Shown here: one piece after another, positions 53,342-63,692 of the stretch
Layout of the letters: every line of letters begins with the position of its first letter
Position numbering within the stretch: position 1 is the stretch's first letter
Origin: an uncultured Bacteroidales bacterium
GTDB lineage: Bacteria > Bacteroidota > Bacteroidia > Bacteroidales > Bacteroidaceae
Direction of reading: 5' to 3'
Assembly (NCBI GenBank): GCA_902787575.1
Contig: CADAGX010000005.1
Span: 55,826-119,825, forward strand
DNA: 64,000 nucleotides
Program-made: the position numbers and the translations under genes
Notes under the pieces: generated by a model
What the model was told of the DNA's origin: nothing
Database searches by the model: none
The model's input: the letters and a program-made list of their open reading frames with translations, nothing else

Positions 53342-53992
53342 TTACTTCTTGTATTTCATTCCCAGATAGACGCCTTCCACGTTCTTCAGCGTGGAAGTGA
53401 CGGCGGTCAGCGCCGTTCCCACGGCTTCGGCCTTCTCTGTGGCCGCCGTCAGCAGCGTCTTCATCTTTTCCGGATTCATGGCCAGCTGCAGTTCGCTGCC
53501 AGCCATGCTTGCATTCATGCTTACTTCCTTTTCCGTCAGCGGGAATACGAGCACCAGGTCGCTCTCCTTCACGTTCCAGTTCACCTGCACGTCCTTCTCG
53601 CCCAGCGTCAGCACGCCCGTGGAGTCGGCATTCAGTGTCAGCGTTACCTTGCCGCCCGTGAAGTCTATCTTCGAGAGTGCAGCGCCCAGTTCCTTCTCCG
53701 CCTTCTCGCTCGCCATGTTGCCAGCCAGCTTTGTCAGTGCGTTCTTGCTTTCAAAAGCCACGCATGGTTCCGTGTAAGTCCACTTGCCCAGCAGGCTGTC
53801 GCGCGTCACGGCGTGTTTGCTTAGCGTGGCGTTTGTGCCAGTTGCCGAGTCTACCGCTTCTTTCACACTCTCCGTCACCACTTCTTTGGCTATTGATTTC
53901 AGCCCCTTCAGCAGGCCCTGAGCCTGCATTCCCTGTGTCGTAGCTGCCATGAGCAAGCCTACGGCCAGCATTTTCATCATCGTTCTTTTCAT
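53342..53992 (-). CDS. exported DUF4923-like protein
   Basis: 216 aa. Signal peptide MKRTMMKMLAVGLLMAATTQGMQAQ, then GLLKGLKSIAKEVVTESVKEA, LLGKWTYTEPCVAFESKNAL, KVTLTLNADSTGVLTLGEKDV and a lipocalin-like beta pattern, ending GVYLGMKYKK. The plan matches the Bacteroidota DUF4923 (lipocalin-like) family as I remember it; function unknown, periplasmic or outer-membrane. I start at 53992; an in-frame start at 54121 would add 43 residues without signal-peptide character. Confidence 0.8.
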   Translation of the reverse strand: MKRTMMKMLAVGLLMAATTQGMQAQGLLKGLKSIAKEVVTESVKEAVDSATGTNATLSKHAVTRDSLLGKWTYTEPCVAFESKNALTKLAGNMASEKAEKELGAALSKIDFTGGKVTLTLNADSTGVLTLGEKDVQVNWNVKESDLVLVFPLTEKEVSMNASMAGSELQLAMNPEKMKTLLTAATEKAEAVGTALTAVTSTLKNVEGVYLGMKYKK

Positions 53993-54708
53993 TTTTCCAT
54001 GTTGTTTTCTGATTTTCGCCTGCAAAAATACAACTTTCTGCCCGCACTTTTTTCCGTGCCGCACGTAAAAATTGTTAAAGCTGACTTTGAGGCCGCATCT
54101 CTTTCGCCTTTCATCACGCACAGTTTATATGCTTTTCTACCTCTTTTTTTAGAAAATTGTTCGCTTTTAAGCGCTAACCTACACCTTTTCCCCGAACCTA
54201 CACACTTGCCTACACGCCCTCAATGCGCTGCTATCCAGCGACATAAGTCCACAAAAGTGTAGGATGTAGGTTTTTTTACGAAAAAAAATTATGGGGTAGT
54301 ATCTGTATCCCCGAATCTGCAAACGACTGTTTGGCCCCAACGAATAAGCGAGCCTGAGGAACTGTAGGCCCACCTTTTCCCATTTCTTGTGGCGATGACA
54401 AGGGCTGAGATATCGTTCTTAAAACGTCAGATTCCCCCAAAAACGATGCTTGATGAGAGGTTTTTATAACATAAAAATACGATTTTTAAACAAATTGAAA
54501 CCTTTTTTGCGTCTTTGCTTGTGGATTTAAATAAAATTGTCTAATTTTGCGCCTTGAATACATTGGGTGCGCCGTAGGCAGATCAAAAATGACAAACTTC
54601 GGAACGCATTTTGGGCACCACGCCCTATATATATAATAAGGTATAAGAGAGAAATTACGAGCAAACATCAAATTATTAACTATTACAAACATTTTTAACA
54701 CAAACAAC
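53993..54708. other. intergenic region with susC leader
   Basis: About 715 bases without a gene. It is AT-rich, with the short motif CCTACAC three times (54178, 54197, 54209) and its complement TGTAGG twice near 54258-54270, which could pair. The susC promoter lies at 54518-54549 and leaves a ~155-base leader containing a small GGGC-ACCAC-GCCC hairpin. Confidence 0.6.
54518..54549 (+). promoter_or_regulatory. promoter of the susCD operon
   Basis: TAATTTTG (54542-54549) fits TAnnTTTG. CTTG lies 20 bases upstream (54518-54521) and overlaps a TTTG at 54514-54517. The susC ATG is 160 bases further, so the leader is long. Confidence 0.65.
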
Positions 54709-57700
54709 ATGGGTAAAAGAATTTTGTTTTTCCTTGCTTGCGCGTTCATGAGCGCGAGCATGGCGCTCGCCCAGAAGCAAGTCACCGGTACGGTGCTTGA
54801 CAGTGAGACGGGCGAACCGATTCCGGGAGCTGCTGTTAAGGTTCCTGGTACGACCCTCGGCACTCTGACGAATGCGGACGGTAAGTTCGTTATCACCAAT
54901 GTGCCTAACAACAGCAAGACGGTGACAGTCTCCTTCATGGGAATGAAGCCCGTCGAGGTGGCCATTCGCCCCAACCTTTCTGTTAGCCTCGAGAGCGAGG
55001 AGAAGGTGATGGACGAAGTGATGGTAACGGCTTACGGTACCACCAAGCGTTCCACCTTTACGGGTGCAGCTGTCGAACTGAAGGCAGAAGACATTCAGAA
55101 GCACGTTACCTCCACCGCCACCAACGCCCTTATTGGTAAGGTGGCCGGTCTGCAGGCTACGGGCGTGAGCGAAGGTCCTGGTAGCGCACCTACACTGCGC
55201 GTGCGTGGCTTCGGCTCTCTGTCTGCCTCCACCACTCCGCTCTATATCATTGACGGTGTGCCTATGACGGCAAGCGTGGTAACTGTTAACCCCAACGACA
55301 TCGAGAGCATGACTGTGCTCAAGGATGCTTCCGCCACCGCTCTGTACGGTGCACGTGGTGCCAATGGCGTTGTCATCATCACTACGAAGAAGGCACGTGG
55401 CAAGCAGGATGCAGAAGTTACCTTCGATGCCAAGTGGGGTAGCAACAGCCGCCTCGTACCGCAGTACGACGTAATCGACAATCCCGCTCAGTACTACGAG
55501 ACACAGTATGCCAGCCTCTACAACTCCTACCTTTTGAATGGTGCTTCGGTGGCTGACGCTTACAAGCGTGCCAACCAGAACCTCTTCAATGGCAACAACG
55601 GTGGTCTGGGCTATCAGGTTTACACGGTGCCCACGGGCCAGAACCTCATCGGTACCAATGGTAAGATCAACCCCAATGCTACGCTCGGTTACTACGACGG
55701 CGAGTACTACTACTGCCCCGACGATTGGTACGACCTCACGTTCCACAACTCCTTCCGTCAGGAATACAACGTCAGCGTTACCGGTGGCACAGACCGTCTG
55801 AGCTACTACGCTGGTGTAGGCTTCCTCGAGGACGGCGGTACGGTGGCTAACTCTGACTACAAGCGTTACACAGCTCGTACCAACGTGGAATACAAGGCCA
55901 AGAAGTGGCTCACGCTGACCACTAACATGGGCTTCACGCATCGCGACAGCCAAGACCCGACCTATGGTACTACATGGGGTAGCAGCGGTAACCTCTTCTA
56001 CATCACCAACAACATTGGCCCGATCTATCCGCTCTACGTACGTACGCTCGATGCCAACGGCAACCCGCAGATTCTCCGCGAGAACGGTATCACCATCTAC
56101 GATACGAACCAGACCAACCAGCAGCGTCCTAACTTCACTGGTAACGCTGTTCGCGACAATCAGTACGACTACCGCAAGGGTTATGGTGATGTATTCAACG
56201 GACAGTGGCAGGCCACTTTCACTCCCATCGAGGGTCTCGACATTTGGGCACAACTTGCTGCCACCAGCATCAATAGCCGCTCCAACCGCCTCTATAGCCG
56301 CTTTGGTAGCGCAGGTGCTGTGGACGGTCAGGGTTATACGAGCCACAGCCGCACGTTCAGCGTAAACCGCCAGTACATGGCACGCTGGACTCACTCCTTC
56401 GGACTGCACAACCTCATGGTGCTGGCTGGTTACGAAAACTTCAACGAGAAGTCGCAGTCGCTCTCTGGCGACAAGGACCACCTGTTCAACCCCTACGTGG
56501 GTGAACTTAACAATGCTCTGTCTCACACCAACGAGCATGTGAACTCCAGCACCGACAACCTGATGCGTCAGGGCGCGCTGGCTCACGTCAACTACGACTG
56601 GGGCGAGCGTTACTTCGTGGACGCTTACGTTCGTCGCGACGGTTCTTCCATCTTTGCTCCTGGCCACCGTTGGGGTACCTTCGGCGGTGCTGGTCTGGGC
56701 TGGCAGATGAACAAGGAGAAATTCCTCGAGAATGCCACATGGATTGACCTGCTGAAACTCCGTGCAAGCTTCGGAGCCAACGGTAACGACGGTTTCGACG
56801 ACTGGCACGCATACTCCGATTTCTATACGACATCTTACAACGACGAATCTGGCGAATACTCCGTATCGCAGACCACGAAGGGTAACGAAGAACTCACATG
56901 GGAGAAGAAGCATCAGTGGAACTTCGGTGTTGATTTCTCGTTCTTCAAGCATCGTCTCAACGGTTCGTTCGATGTGTACACCGGCCGCACCCGCGACCTT
57001 CTCTACACCAAGACCCTGCCTCTCTCTGGCGGTATCAGCGCTCGTAGCTTCTATACCAACGTAGGTACGCTGCTTAACCGTGGTGTCGAACTCTCTCTCG
57101 ACGGAGACATCTTCCGCACGAAGGATTTCCGTTGGAACGTGAACGTCGTTCTGGCTCACAACCACAACGAATTCACCGAACTCGACCCGGCCGACGAGGC
57201 TGCCGGTGGTATCAAGTACAGCAACAGCATCATCCGCGTGGGCGGCTCTAAGTATCAGGGTTACATGATTCGCTACGCTGGTACGTATCAGGGTTCTTAT
57301 ACAGGCGAAGTGCCTGCTGGCAACAAGTTCCAGCCCGGTCAGGCTCTCTACTGGGCTCGCGAGAAGCAGACCGACGCTCTCGGCAACGTAGTTACCGACG
57401 CAGAAGGTAATCCGCTCTACACGGGCAAGGACATTGTGGTTAACTCCATTGATGCTGCTGACCAGTACGACGTGGGCGACCTGCTGCCTAAACTCGTCGG
57501 TGGCTTCGGCACCACGCTCGAATACAAAGGCATCGACCTGAGCGCACAGTTCAGCTATCAGCTGGGTGGTAAGATGATCGATGGTGGCTATCAGGCTTTG
57601 ATGCAGAACGGCCGTTCGCAAGGTCAGGATCTCCACAAGGACCTGCTCAATGCATGGAGTCCCTCGAATACGGGCAGCGACATTCCTCGTCTCGTCTATA

Positions 57701-57999
57701 GCGACACAGACGCCAGCTCGCAGTCTGCCATCGACCGCTTCCTCACCAAGAGCAATTACTTGACGCTGAACAACCTCACTGTTGGTTATACGCTGCCCGC
57801 CAGCCTGACTCGCAAGGCTAAGATTAACAGCCTGCGTATCTTCTTCGCCGGCGAGAACATCTTCCTGCTGACGGCTCGCAAGGGTCTCGATCCTCGCTAC
57901 ACCGTGGCTGTCGGTACTATGACCAGCGGCTCGGGTATGGCCTCCAGCAGCTACGCTTCCATGCGCAGTCTCACCGCAGGTCTGACCGTGAAGTTCTAA
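54709..57999 (+). CDS. SusC/RagA-family TonB-linked outer-membrane transporter
   Basis: 1096 aa. Signal peptide to MALAQ, a carboxypeptidase-like domain (VTGTVLDSETGEPIPGAAV, ~25-43), the DEVMVTAYGTTKRSTFTGA TonB-box region, and a plug with TLRVRGFGSLSASTTPLYII, IDGVPM, LKDASATALYGARGANGVV. A long 22-strand barrel ends LTAGLTVKF. With SusD it forms the lidded importer for glycan or peptide ligands. It leads the operon susC-susD-lipoprotein. No glycosidase is linked; an M6 protease lies after the operon, so peptides are a real possibility, as for RagAB. No hybrid two-component or ECF regulator is next to it. Confidence 0.96.
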   Translation: MGKRILFFLACAFMSASMALAQKQVTGTVLDSETGEPIPGAAVKVPGTTLGTLTNADGKFVITNVPNNSKTVTVSFMGMKPVEVAIRPNLSVSLESEEKVMDEVMVTAYGTTKRSTFTGAAVELKAEDIQKHVTSTATNALIGKVAGLQATGVSEGPGSAPTLRVRGFGSLSASTTPLYIIDGVPMTASVVTVNPNDIESMTVLKDASATALYGARGANGVVIITTKKARGKQDAEVTFDAKWGSNSRLVPQYDVIDNPAQYYETQYASLYNSYLLNGASVADAYKRANQNLFNGNNGGLGYQVYTVPTGQNLIGTNGKINPNATLGYYDGEYYYCPDDWYDLTFHNSFRQEYNVSVTGGTDRLSYYAGVGFLEDGGTVANSDYKRYTARTNVEYKAKKWLTLTTNMGFTHRDSQDPTYGTTWGSSGNLFYITNNIGPIYPLYVRTLDANGNPQILRENGITIYDTNQTNQQRPNFTGNAVRDNQYDYRKGYGDVFNGQWQATFTPIEGLDIWAQLAATSINSRSNRLYSRFGSAGAVDGQGYTSHSRTFSVNRQYMARWTHSFGLHNLMVLAGYENFNEKSQSLSGDKDHLFNPYVGELNNALSHTNEHVNSSTDNLMRQGALAHVNYDWGERYFVDAYVRRDGSSIFAPGHRWGTFGGAGLGWQMNKEKFLENATWIDLLKLRASFGANGNDGFDDWHAYSDFYTTSYNDESGEYSVSQTTKGNEELTWEKKHQWNFGVDFSFFKHRLNGSFDVYTGRTRDLLYTKTLPLSGGISARSFYTNVGTLLNRGVELSLDGDIFRTKDFRWNVNVVLAHNHNEFTELDPADEAAGGIKYSNSIIRVGGSKYQGYMIRYAGTYQGSYTGEVPAGNKFQPGQALYWAREKQTDALGNVVTDAEGNPLYTGKDIVVNSIDAADQYDVGDLLPKLVGGFGTTLEYKGIDLSAQFSYQLGGKMIDGGYQALMQNGRSQGQDLHKDLLNAWSPSNTGSDIPRLVYSDTDASSQSAIDRFLTKSNYLTLNNLTVGYTLPASLTRKAKINSLRIFFAGENIFLLTARKGLDPRYTVAVGTMTSGSGMASSSYASMRSLTAGLTVKF

Positions 58000-58041
58000 A
58001 AAACGAGAGTTACATTCGAAAACAAATAAAGACATAAAGAT

Positions 58042-59739
58042 ATGAAACAATATAAGATATCCCTTTTTGCTCTCGCTGCAGCCCTGCTTACCACGGCTTG
58101 CAACGACATGGATGAGCAGTACCTCGAGGGAGGCTCCATTACGCCCGAGCAGCTGTTGGCTGCCAATGTGGCTGTGCCCTCTCGCGTGGATGCTTCCTTC
58201 GTGGGTATGTATGGCTATATGTGGGCTGGCGGCTCCGGTCGCGTCATCACCAGTCAAAACCGCGCTGACGACTTCGGTATGATTATGAGCCATATTTCTC
58301 TCTCTCTGGAAGGCGCCGACGCTTTTGGCTCGGACAACGGTTACAACTGGTTCTCTACGGCCAGCGAGTATTCCGACCGCGACCCGAACTATGCCAACCC
58401 GTTCATCCGCTATACCACGCCTTATCGTCAGGCTGGTGTGGCCAACGGCTTGATTAATTCACTGGGCGACATGCTCGCTTCTGCACCTGGCGACACCGTG
58501 ACTCGCAACAAGCTGGGTCAGGCTTATGCCATCCGTGCTTTCGACTATCTGTCGCTGGCTCCCTACTTTGCAGGCAACTACGCCGGCCACAAGAACGACC
58601 TCTGCATCCCCATGCTGAGCACAGACGAAAACTTCGATGCAAGCAACAATCCCCGTGCCACGGTGGAGAAGGTTTATGAGCAGATTATCAGCGACCTCGA
58701 CAACGCCATCGAGTACCTGAAGGGTTACGAGCGCGAGATTACCGATGAAGACGCTTCGCAGAAGGTGTACATCGACCGCAACGTGGCATTCGGCCTTCGC
58801 GCACGTGCAAACCTTTATATGGAGAATTGGCAGGCTGCTGCCGACGATGCCGACTCTGCAATGGTAGGCTACACGCCCGCCAGCATGAAGGACGTCAGCG
58901 TTCCTGCCTTCTGCAACCTGAAGGAGAAGAACTGGATGTGGGGTGTGCTGATTACCGAAGACCAGGCCTCCAACAACTGGGCTCGCAACCCGTCGGCTTG
59001 GGTGAGCGCTTTCTCGGGCAAGGGTTATGCTCCCGCCACGACGAACGTTCCCTGCATCAACGTGTTGCTCTACAACAAGATTCCCGTCAGCGACGTCCGC
59101 AAGCAGTGGTGGCTCGATGCTACGCTGCATTCCGACGCTTGGGCTAACCTCGTATGGACCGACCCGAAGACCGGCAAGTCTGCCAAGGGCGACGACATTG
59201 CCAAGTTTACCGATAAGGAAGGTAACAAGGTGGAGTTCTTGCCTTACACCAGCATTAAGTTTGCCCAGAAGGGCGGTGTGGCCAGCACTGTGAACAACAA
59301 CGACTGGCCTCTGATGCGCGTCGAGGAGATGATTCTCATCAAGGCAGAAGGTCTGGCAAAGGCCGGCAACGAAGCCGACGCTCGCACCACGCTGGAGAAC
59401 TTCGTGAAGAACTTCCGCGATCCCTCTTACAGCAGCACCGCCGGTGGCCGTACGCTGGCCGACGAGATTTGGTATCAGCGTCGCGTTGAACTGTGGATGG
59501 AAGGTTTCGACGTGGCCGACGCCCGTCGTCTGAACAAGCCCATCGTACGCTTCCACGCAGACGAGGAGAGCAATGTGCCCGATGCCTTCAAGTTCAACAT
59601 CAAGGCCGATGATCCTTGGCTGAACATGCGCTTCCCGCAGGACGAGGTTGATGCCAACCACGGCATCGTGGATAACGAAGGCGGCACGCAGCCCAAGCCG
59701 GGCCAGAACCCCGAACTGCGCGACGGTGTGACCGACTAA
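58042..59739 (+). CDS. SusD/RagB-family ligand-binding lipoprotein
   Basis: 565 aa. Lipobox LLTTAC20 followed by NDMDEQY, an acidic start compatible with surface export. The SusD tetratricopeptide-like helices are visible in LGQAYAIRAFDYLSLAPYF, KVYEQIISDLDNAIEYL and RNVAFGLRARANLYMENW. The usual C-terminal part has WPLMRVEEMILIKAEGLAKAG, WYQRRVELWMEGFDVADARRLN and a final disordered tail. It is the surface lid that captures ligand for the SusC barrel, whose gene is 42 bases upstream. Confidence 0.96.
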   Translation: MKQYKISLFALAAALLTTACNDMDEQYLEGGSITPEQLLAANVAVPSRVDASFVGMYGYMWAGGSGRVITSQNRADDFGMIMSHISLSLEGADAFGSDNGYNWFSTASEYSDRDPNYANPFIRYTTPYRQAGVANGLINSLGDMLASAPGDTVTRNKLGQAYAIRAFDYLSLAPYFAGNYAGHKNDLCIPMLSTDENFDASNNPRATVEKVYEQIISDLDNAIEYLKGYEREITDEDASQKVYIDRNVAFGLRARANLYMENWQAAADDADSAMVGYTPASMKDVSVPAFCNLKEKNWMWGVLITEDQASNNWARNPSAWVSAFSGKGYAPATTNVPCINVLLYNKIPVSDVRKQWWLDATLHSDAWANLVWTDPKTGKSAKGDDIAKFTDKEGNKVEFLPYTSIKFAQKGGVASTVNNNDWPLMRVEEMILIKAEGLAKAGNEADARTTLENFVKNFRDPSYSSTAGGRTLADEIWYQRRVELWMEGFDVADARRLNKPIVRFHADEESNVPDAFKFNIKADDPWLNMRFPQDEVDANHGIVDNEGGTQPKPGQNPELRDGVTD

Positions 59740-59771
59740 TTGCATCATTCACATAAAAAAGAGAATAGATT

Positions 59772-61844
59772 ATGAAAAAGAACATATTCAAATATACACT
59801 GCCGCTGGCGCTTGGCGTGTTCAGCTTGGCAGCATGTAACGATGATGACGAAGTCGTAGATTCTCTGCTTTGGGAGCAGCCCGCTCAGACGGCTGAGGCC
59901 AGTGAGGACTATGCCGACATCTCGTTTGTGGAACTCTCCACCACAAAGGAACTCGATCCCTCCGACCCGACGAGCTACACGCTCCACATGAGTCGTCGTA
60001 ACACCAGCGGTGCCATCACGGTGCCCATCACCATCACCAGTGGTGCGGACTCCATCTTCACAATCTCTGACGCTGTCTTTGCCGACGGCGATAGCATCGT
60101 GGAGTTCACTCTTAGCTTCCCCAATGCAGAAGTTGGTACGAAGTATACCGTTAACTTTGGTGTGAACGATCCTAAGTTTACCAGTCCTTACTCAGATGCC
60201 GCATCTGCTTCATTTGCTGTGACGCGTGTGAAGTGGAATCCTGCTGGCTATGTGATGGAAGAAAACGAGAAGAAGGAAGGTTGGGCTATGTATACTGAAG
60301 ACATCGTCAGCAGCTACTTTAGCATCAACCATTTCTCGTATCCTGTTCGTTTGCAGGAGCGCGCAGACCAGCCTGGCATGTTCCGTTTGGTGAATCCCTA
60401 TAACGAAAAATGGCCTTACGCTTCGTATGCCGATGGCTCGAAGGAATATTACATTGTGATTGACGCAACAGATCCCGATTATGTATTCCTTTCTAATGGC
60501 GGACTCGTGGACTTGGGCGTTACCATCAACAGCAAAGACTTCCAGTTCTTCGGCTTCACGGATTATTACGCACAGCGCACTGGCGTGGACCTAAGCAACA
60601 AGGACCAGTTGGCTAAGTTCAAAGAGGACTATGCACAATACTTTGGTAAATATGAGAACGGCAAGATTACGTTCCCTGCAAGTTCATTCTTGATGGTTGT
60701 TGGTGGCGAAGGTTACTACTATGCTAACTCAAATGGTGAATTCTGTGTTGTGATAGATCCCAGCAAGGATCTCTATGAGTACACGGTGGAGAACGATTTC
60801 GACTGGGAAGAAGTGTTCACCGGTGACTTCGCAAGCGGCAAACTTGGCACCAAGTCTGAAGCTACGCTCTATAAGGGTGTTCCTGCCGACACGACTACCG
60901 AGGAAATGAAGGCTGCCTTCGAGCGTTTCATCGAGGCATACGGCACGCCGTACATCTTGGCTGCTCCCTATGCTGAGGACTACAACATCTACTTCGCAGT
61001 GAAGGACGGCCGCATCCAGGTGCTGCCCGACTACGAACTGCAGGAAACTGGTATTGACGCACTGGCTGAGCCCGTATTTGCTCGCCTGAACGCAGGTCAG
61101 TCTTCGTGGAGCGAAAAGGTTGTTTCGCTGAACTTGACGTTCACCAACGAGGATGAGAGCATCGAATACGGTACAACCGACGAGGTACTGAGCAACATCA
61201 CTTGGACAAGCCTTGGTACAACCCAGTTCACAGATGTCTTCTTGGCTCCCATATTTGGTATGTCGGCTCCCTCTTATGAGGTGGAGGTTACCGAGCGTGA
61301 GGACATGCCGGGTTTGTATCGTGTGATGAATCCCTACTCGAACACGGTATATCCTTACGCCGAAGACGACTGCGCCGAGGATGGCATGTTCATCGAGATT
61401 AACGCCACGGATCCTGAGGGCGTTTACATCACTCAGCAAGAACTTGGCTTCGATTGGGGCTACGGTGCGATGGCAATTGTTAGCTATGGTGCATACATGA
61501 TGTCACGTGGCAACGCATTTGCCGACTTGAAGGGTGCCGGTTATCTGGGTACGCTGAAGGACGGTGTCATTACGCTGCCCGACTTTACCAACAATAATGG
61601 TAAAAAATATTCGAGTCTTGTCTTCATGGGCACGGATGGCTACTTAGCTGGCGAAGGCTTCCAGTTGGCTCTGCCCGGAGTAGTTCCCGCTGGCATCGCT
61701 CGCCCGACGGCTAAGCAAAGCGTCGCCAAGAAACTCAACGGCGCCTTCAAGGCTGGTATTGCCAAGAAGAATCCTTTTGTAGGCAAGCGCGTAGCGAAGA
61801 ATACTATGCGTTGCATTCAGCCCTCTAAGGCTGTGATTAAGTAA
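59772..61844 (+). CDS. SusCD-associated surface lipoprotein with internal duplication
   Basis: 690 aa. Lipobox LAAC22 followed by NDDDEVVD, an acidic surface-export-like motif. Residues ~45-150 look like a Calx-beta/BACON-like beta domain (SYTLHMSRRNTSGAITVPITI). Two related modules follow: one with QERADQPGMFRLVNPYNEKW and YIVIDATDPDYVFL (~195-245), and one with EREDMPGLYRVMNPYSNTVYPYA and FIEINATDPEGVYI (~510-560). It has the position of a surface glycan- or peptide-binding protein of a SusCD locus. The basic C-terminal tail (KKLNGAFKAGIAKKNPFVGKR) is unusual for a lipoprotein of this kind. Confidence 0.85.
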   Translation: MKKNIFKYTLPLALGVFSLAACNDDDEVVDSLLWEQPAQTAEASEDYADISFVELSTTKELDPSDPTSYTLHMSRRNTSGAITVPITITSGADSIFTISDAVFADGDSIVEFTLSFPNAEVGTKYTVNFGVNDPKFTSPYSDAASASFAVTRVKWNPAGYVMEENEKKEGWAMYTEDIVSSYFSINHFSYPVRLQERADQPGMFRLVNPYNEKWPYASYADGSKEYYIVIDATDPDYVFLSNGGLVDLGVTINSKDFQFFGFTDYYAQRTGVDLSNKDQLAKFKEDYAQYFGKYENGKITFPASSFLMVVGGEGYYYANSNGEFCVVIDPSKDLYEYTVENDFDWEEVFTGDFASGKLGTKSEATLYKGVPADTTTEEMKAAFERFIEAYGTPYILAAPYAEDYNIYFAVKDGRIQVLPDYELQETGIDALAEPVFARLNAGQSSWSEKVVSLNLTFTNEDESIEYGTTDEVLSNITWTSLGTTQFTDVFLAPIFGMSAPSYEVEVTEREDMPGLYRVMNPYSNTVYPYAEDDCAEDGMFIEINATDPEGVYITQQELGFDWGYGAMAIVSYGAYMMSRGNAFADLKGAGYLGTLKDGVITLPDFTNNNGKKYSSLVFMGTDGYLAGEGFQLALPGVVPAGIARPTAKQSVAKKLNGAFKAGIAKKNPFVGKRVAKNTMRCIQPSKAVIK

Positions 61845-61869
61845 TTGTGTAACGGGAAAGCATATTTTC

Positions 61870-61906
61870 AAAGCCCCCTCCCGCGTGGAGGGAGCTTTGA
61901 TTTTTT
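61870..61906 (+). terminator. terminator of the susCD operon
   Basis: A stem AAAGC-CCCTCC with GGAGGG-GCTTT (one internal mismatch), 5-base loop, GA, then six T (61901-61906), 25 bases after the lipoprotein stop. Confidence 0.9.
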
Positions 61907-61964
61907 GTGTTACGACGCCTGTTGCGATAAAAACGACGGGCGGTATTAAGAAAACGACGTGCAA

Positions 61965-63692
61965 ATGAATAAAAAGTTGAGTGTGAGAATGCTGAGACTG
62001 GCTTTCGCTTTTGTGGTGTTCGCCGCATCGATGACAGTGTATGGCGTGCCGGCAGCTCCGGGTGCGCGAAGTGTCATCACGCTGGCCGACGGACGCCGTG
62101 TGGAGGCGCAGCTATGTGGTGATGAGCACATGAGTTTCTATCTTTTGTCAGATGGCCGCACGGCTGTCATAGATAAGAACGGTAAAGCACAGTTCGTGGA
62201 CGAGGCTGAGGTGCGTGCCGAGTGGGGCCGCAGACTGAACGCTCGCAATGCCGAACGACTGGCTAAGCGACCTAACCGCAACAAGGTGCGTTTTGGCGGC
62301 TTCAACTCCATAGTGGGAAAGAAGAAAGGACTGGTGATTCTGGTGGAATACCAGGACGTGAAGTTCGTTACTCCGCTGCCACAGGCCACGCTTCAGAAAC
62401 GATTCAATCAGGTTGGACTGACGGAAGGCGGACTGACGGGCTCGGTGCGCGACTATTTTCTTGCGCAGAGTTACGGCCAGCTCGACATCGACTTTGACGT
62501 GGTGGGCCCCGTGCTGCTGAGCAGAACTATGGAGTATTACGGCGGCGACGGCGAGAAACAGCACGACCAGAATGCCTATAAAATGGTGATTGAGGCCTGC
62601 CAGAGCATTGAGGATAAAGTGAATTTTGCCGACTACGACTGGGACGGCGATGGAGAAGTGGACCAGGTGTTCCTCATCTATGCAGGTTACGGACAGAATT
62701 ACGGCGGTGAAGCAAACACTGTCTGGCCGCACGAATGGCAACTGCGTTACTCTATGGAAGGAGCGCCGGTGCTGGATGGTGTGATGGTGAGCACGTATGG
62801 TTGCACCTGCGAACTGCGCGGGAATTCTGGCACAACGCTGGACGGCATCGGATCCGCTTGCCACGAATTCTCTCACTGCCTCGGGCTGCCTGACTTCTAC
62901 GATACCGGCAACCAAGAAAACTTCGGCATGGGGCAGTGGGACGTCATGTGCGGTGGTTCGTACCTCAATTCGTCCAACACCCCAGTGGGATATACGGCCT
63001 ACGAACGCTGGGTGTCGGGCTGGCTGAAGCCCGTGGAGATTAATTCGTTCGTCGAAGTAAAGGACATGAAGGCGCTGGACGATGAGCCCGAAGCCTACGT
63101 GCTCTATAACTACTACAACCGCGACGAGTATCTGCTTTTGGAAAACCGGCAGAACAAGGTGTGGGGTGCTTCGCTGGCAGCTCATGGACTGCTGGTGACG
63201 CATGTGGACTTTGACGATTATGTGTGGAACTCCAACACGGTGAATAACACAGGCAGTCGGCAACGTATGACGATAATACCGGCCGACGATATGCTGAGTG
63301 GTGGCACGTATGCAGGCGATCCATTCCCGGGTACGAAGAACAATACGTCGCTCACCGACACGAGTACGCCGGCTGCCAAGATGTATAATGCGGGTCCGCA
63401 GAACGATATGTTGCTTGGTAAGCCTATCATTAACATCAAGGAGAGCACGGACGGCCTGATTTCTTTCGAGGCGATGCGCGACGCAATGCCTTTGCCCGAG
63501 TTGAACGATGCCTACGATGTGGGTACGAACGGATTCTCCATCAGTTGGACGCCGCTTGACGGTGCTTCGCTCTACGAATTGGTGCTGACCGAGAAACCAG
63601 CCCCGCCTGCCACACCGGCGAAGAGAGCTGCTTCTTCCGCGAGGTCTTTGACAACGACGACATCCCGCCCGCGTTTTCCTACGACGGCCTGA
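61965..63692 (+). CDS. M6-family metalloprotease, 3' end lost at a foreign junction
   Basis: A signal peptide (cleavage near VYGVPA) and propeptide region lead to a gluzincin-like domain. The zinc site is H300-EFSH304-CLG-LPD310, i.e. HExxHxxGxxD of the immune-inhibitor A (M6) family; [17 protein letters not shown] and [13 protein letters not shown] are also typical. The enzyme would be secreted and digest proteins. From ~525 a fibronectin-III-like domain begins ([21 protein letters not shown]). After about base 63595 the frame reads [20 protein letters not shown] and stops at 63692, which is only an off-frame reading of a hisIE gene. The true C-terminus is missing. I start at the ATG 61965; a GTG two codons before is the alternative. 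Confidence 0.9.
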   Translation: MNKKLSVRMLRLAFAFVVFAASMTVYGVPAAPGARSVITLADGRRVEAQLCGDEHMSFYLLSDGRTAVIDKNGKAQFVDEAEVRAEWGRRLNARNAERLAKRPNRNKVRFGGFNSIVGKKKGLVILVEYQDVKFVTPLPQATLQKRFNQVGLTEGGLTGSVRDYFLAQSYGQLDIDFDVVGPVLLSRTMEYYGGDGEKQHDQNAYKMVIEACQSIEDKVNFADYDWDGDGEVDQVFLIYAGYGQNYGGEANTVWPHEWQLRYSMEGAPVLDGVMVSTYGCTCELRGNSGTTLDGIGSACHEFSHCLGLPDFYDTGNQENFGMGQWDVMCGGSYLNSSNTPVGYTAYERWVSGWLKPVEINSFVEVKDMKALDDEPEAYVLYNYYNRDEYLLLENRQNKVWGASLAAHGLLVTHVDFDDYVWNSNTVNNTGSRQRMTIIPADDMLSGGTYAGDPFPGTKNNTSLTDTSTPAAKMYNAGPQNDMLLGKPIINIKESTDGLISFEAMRDAMPLPELNDAYDVGTNGFSISWTPLDGASLYELVLTEKPAPPATPAKRAASSARSLTTTTSRPRFPTTA

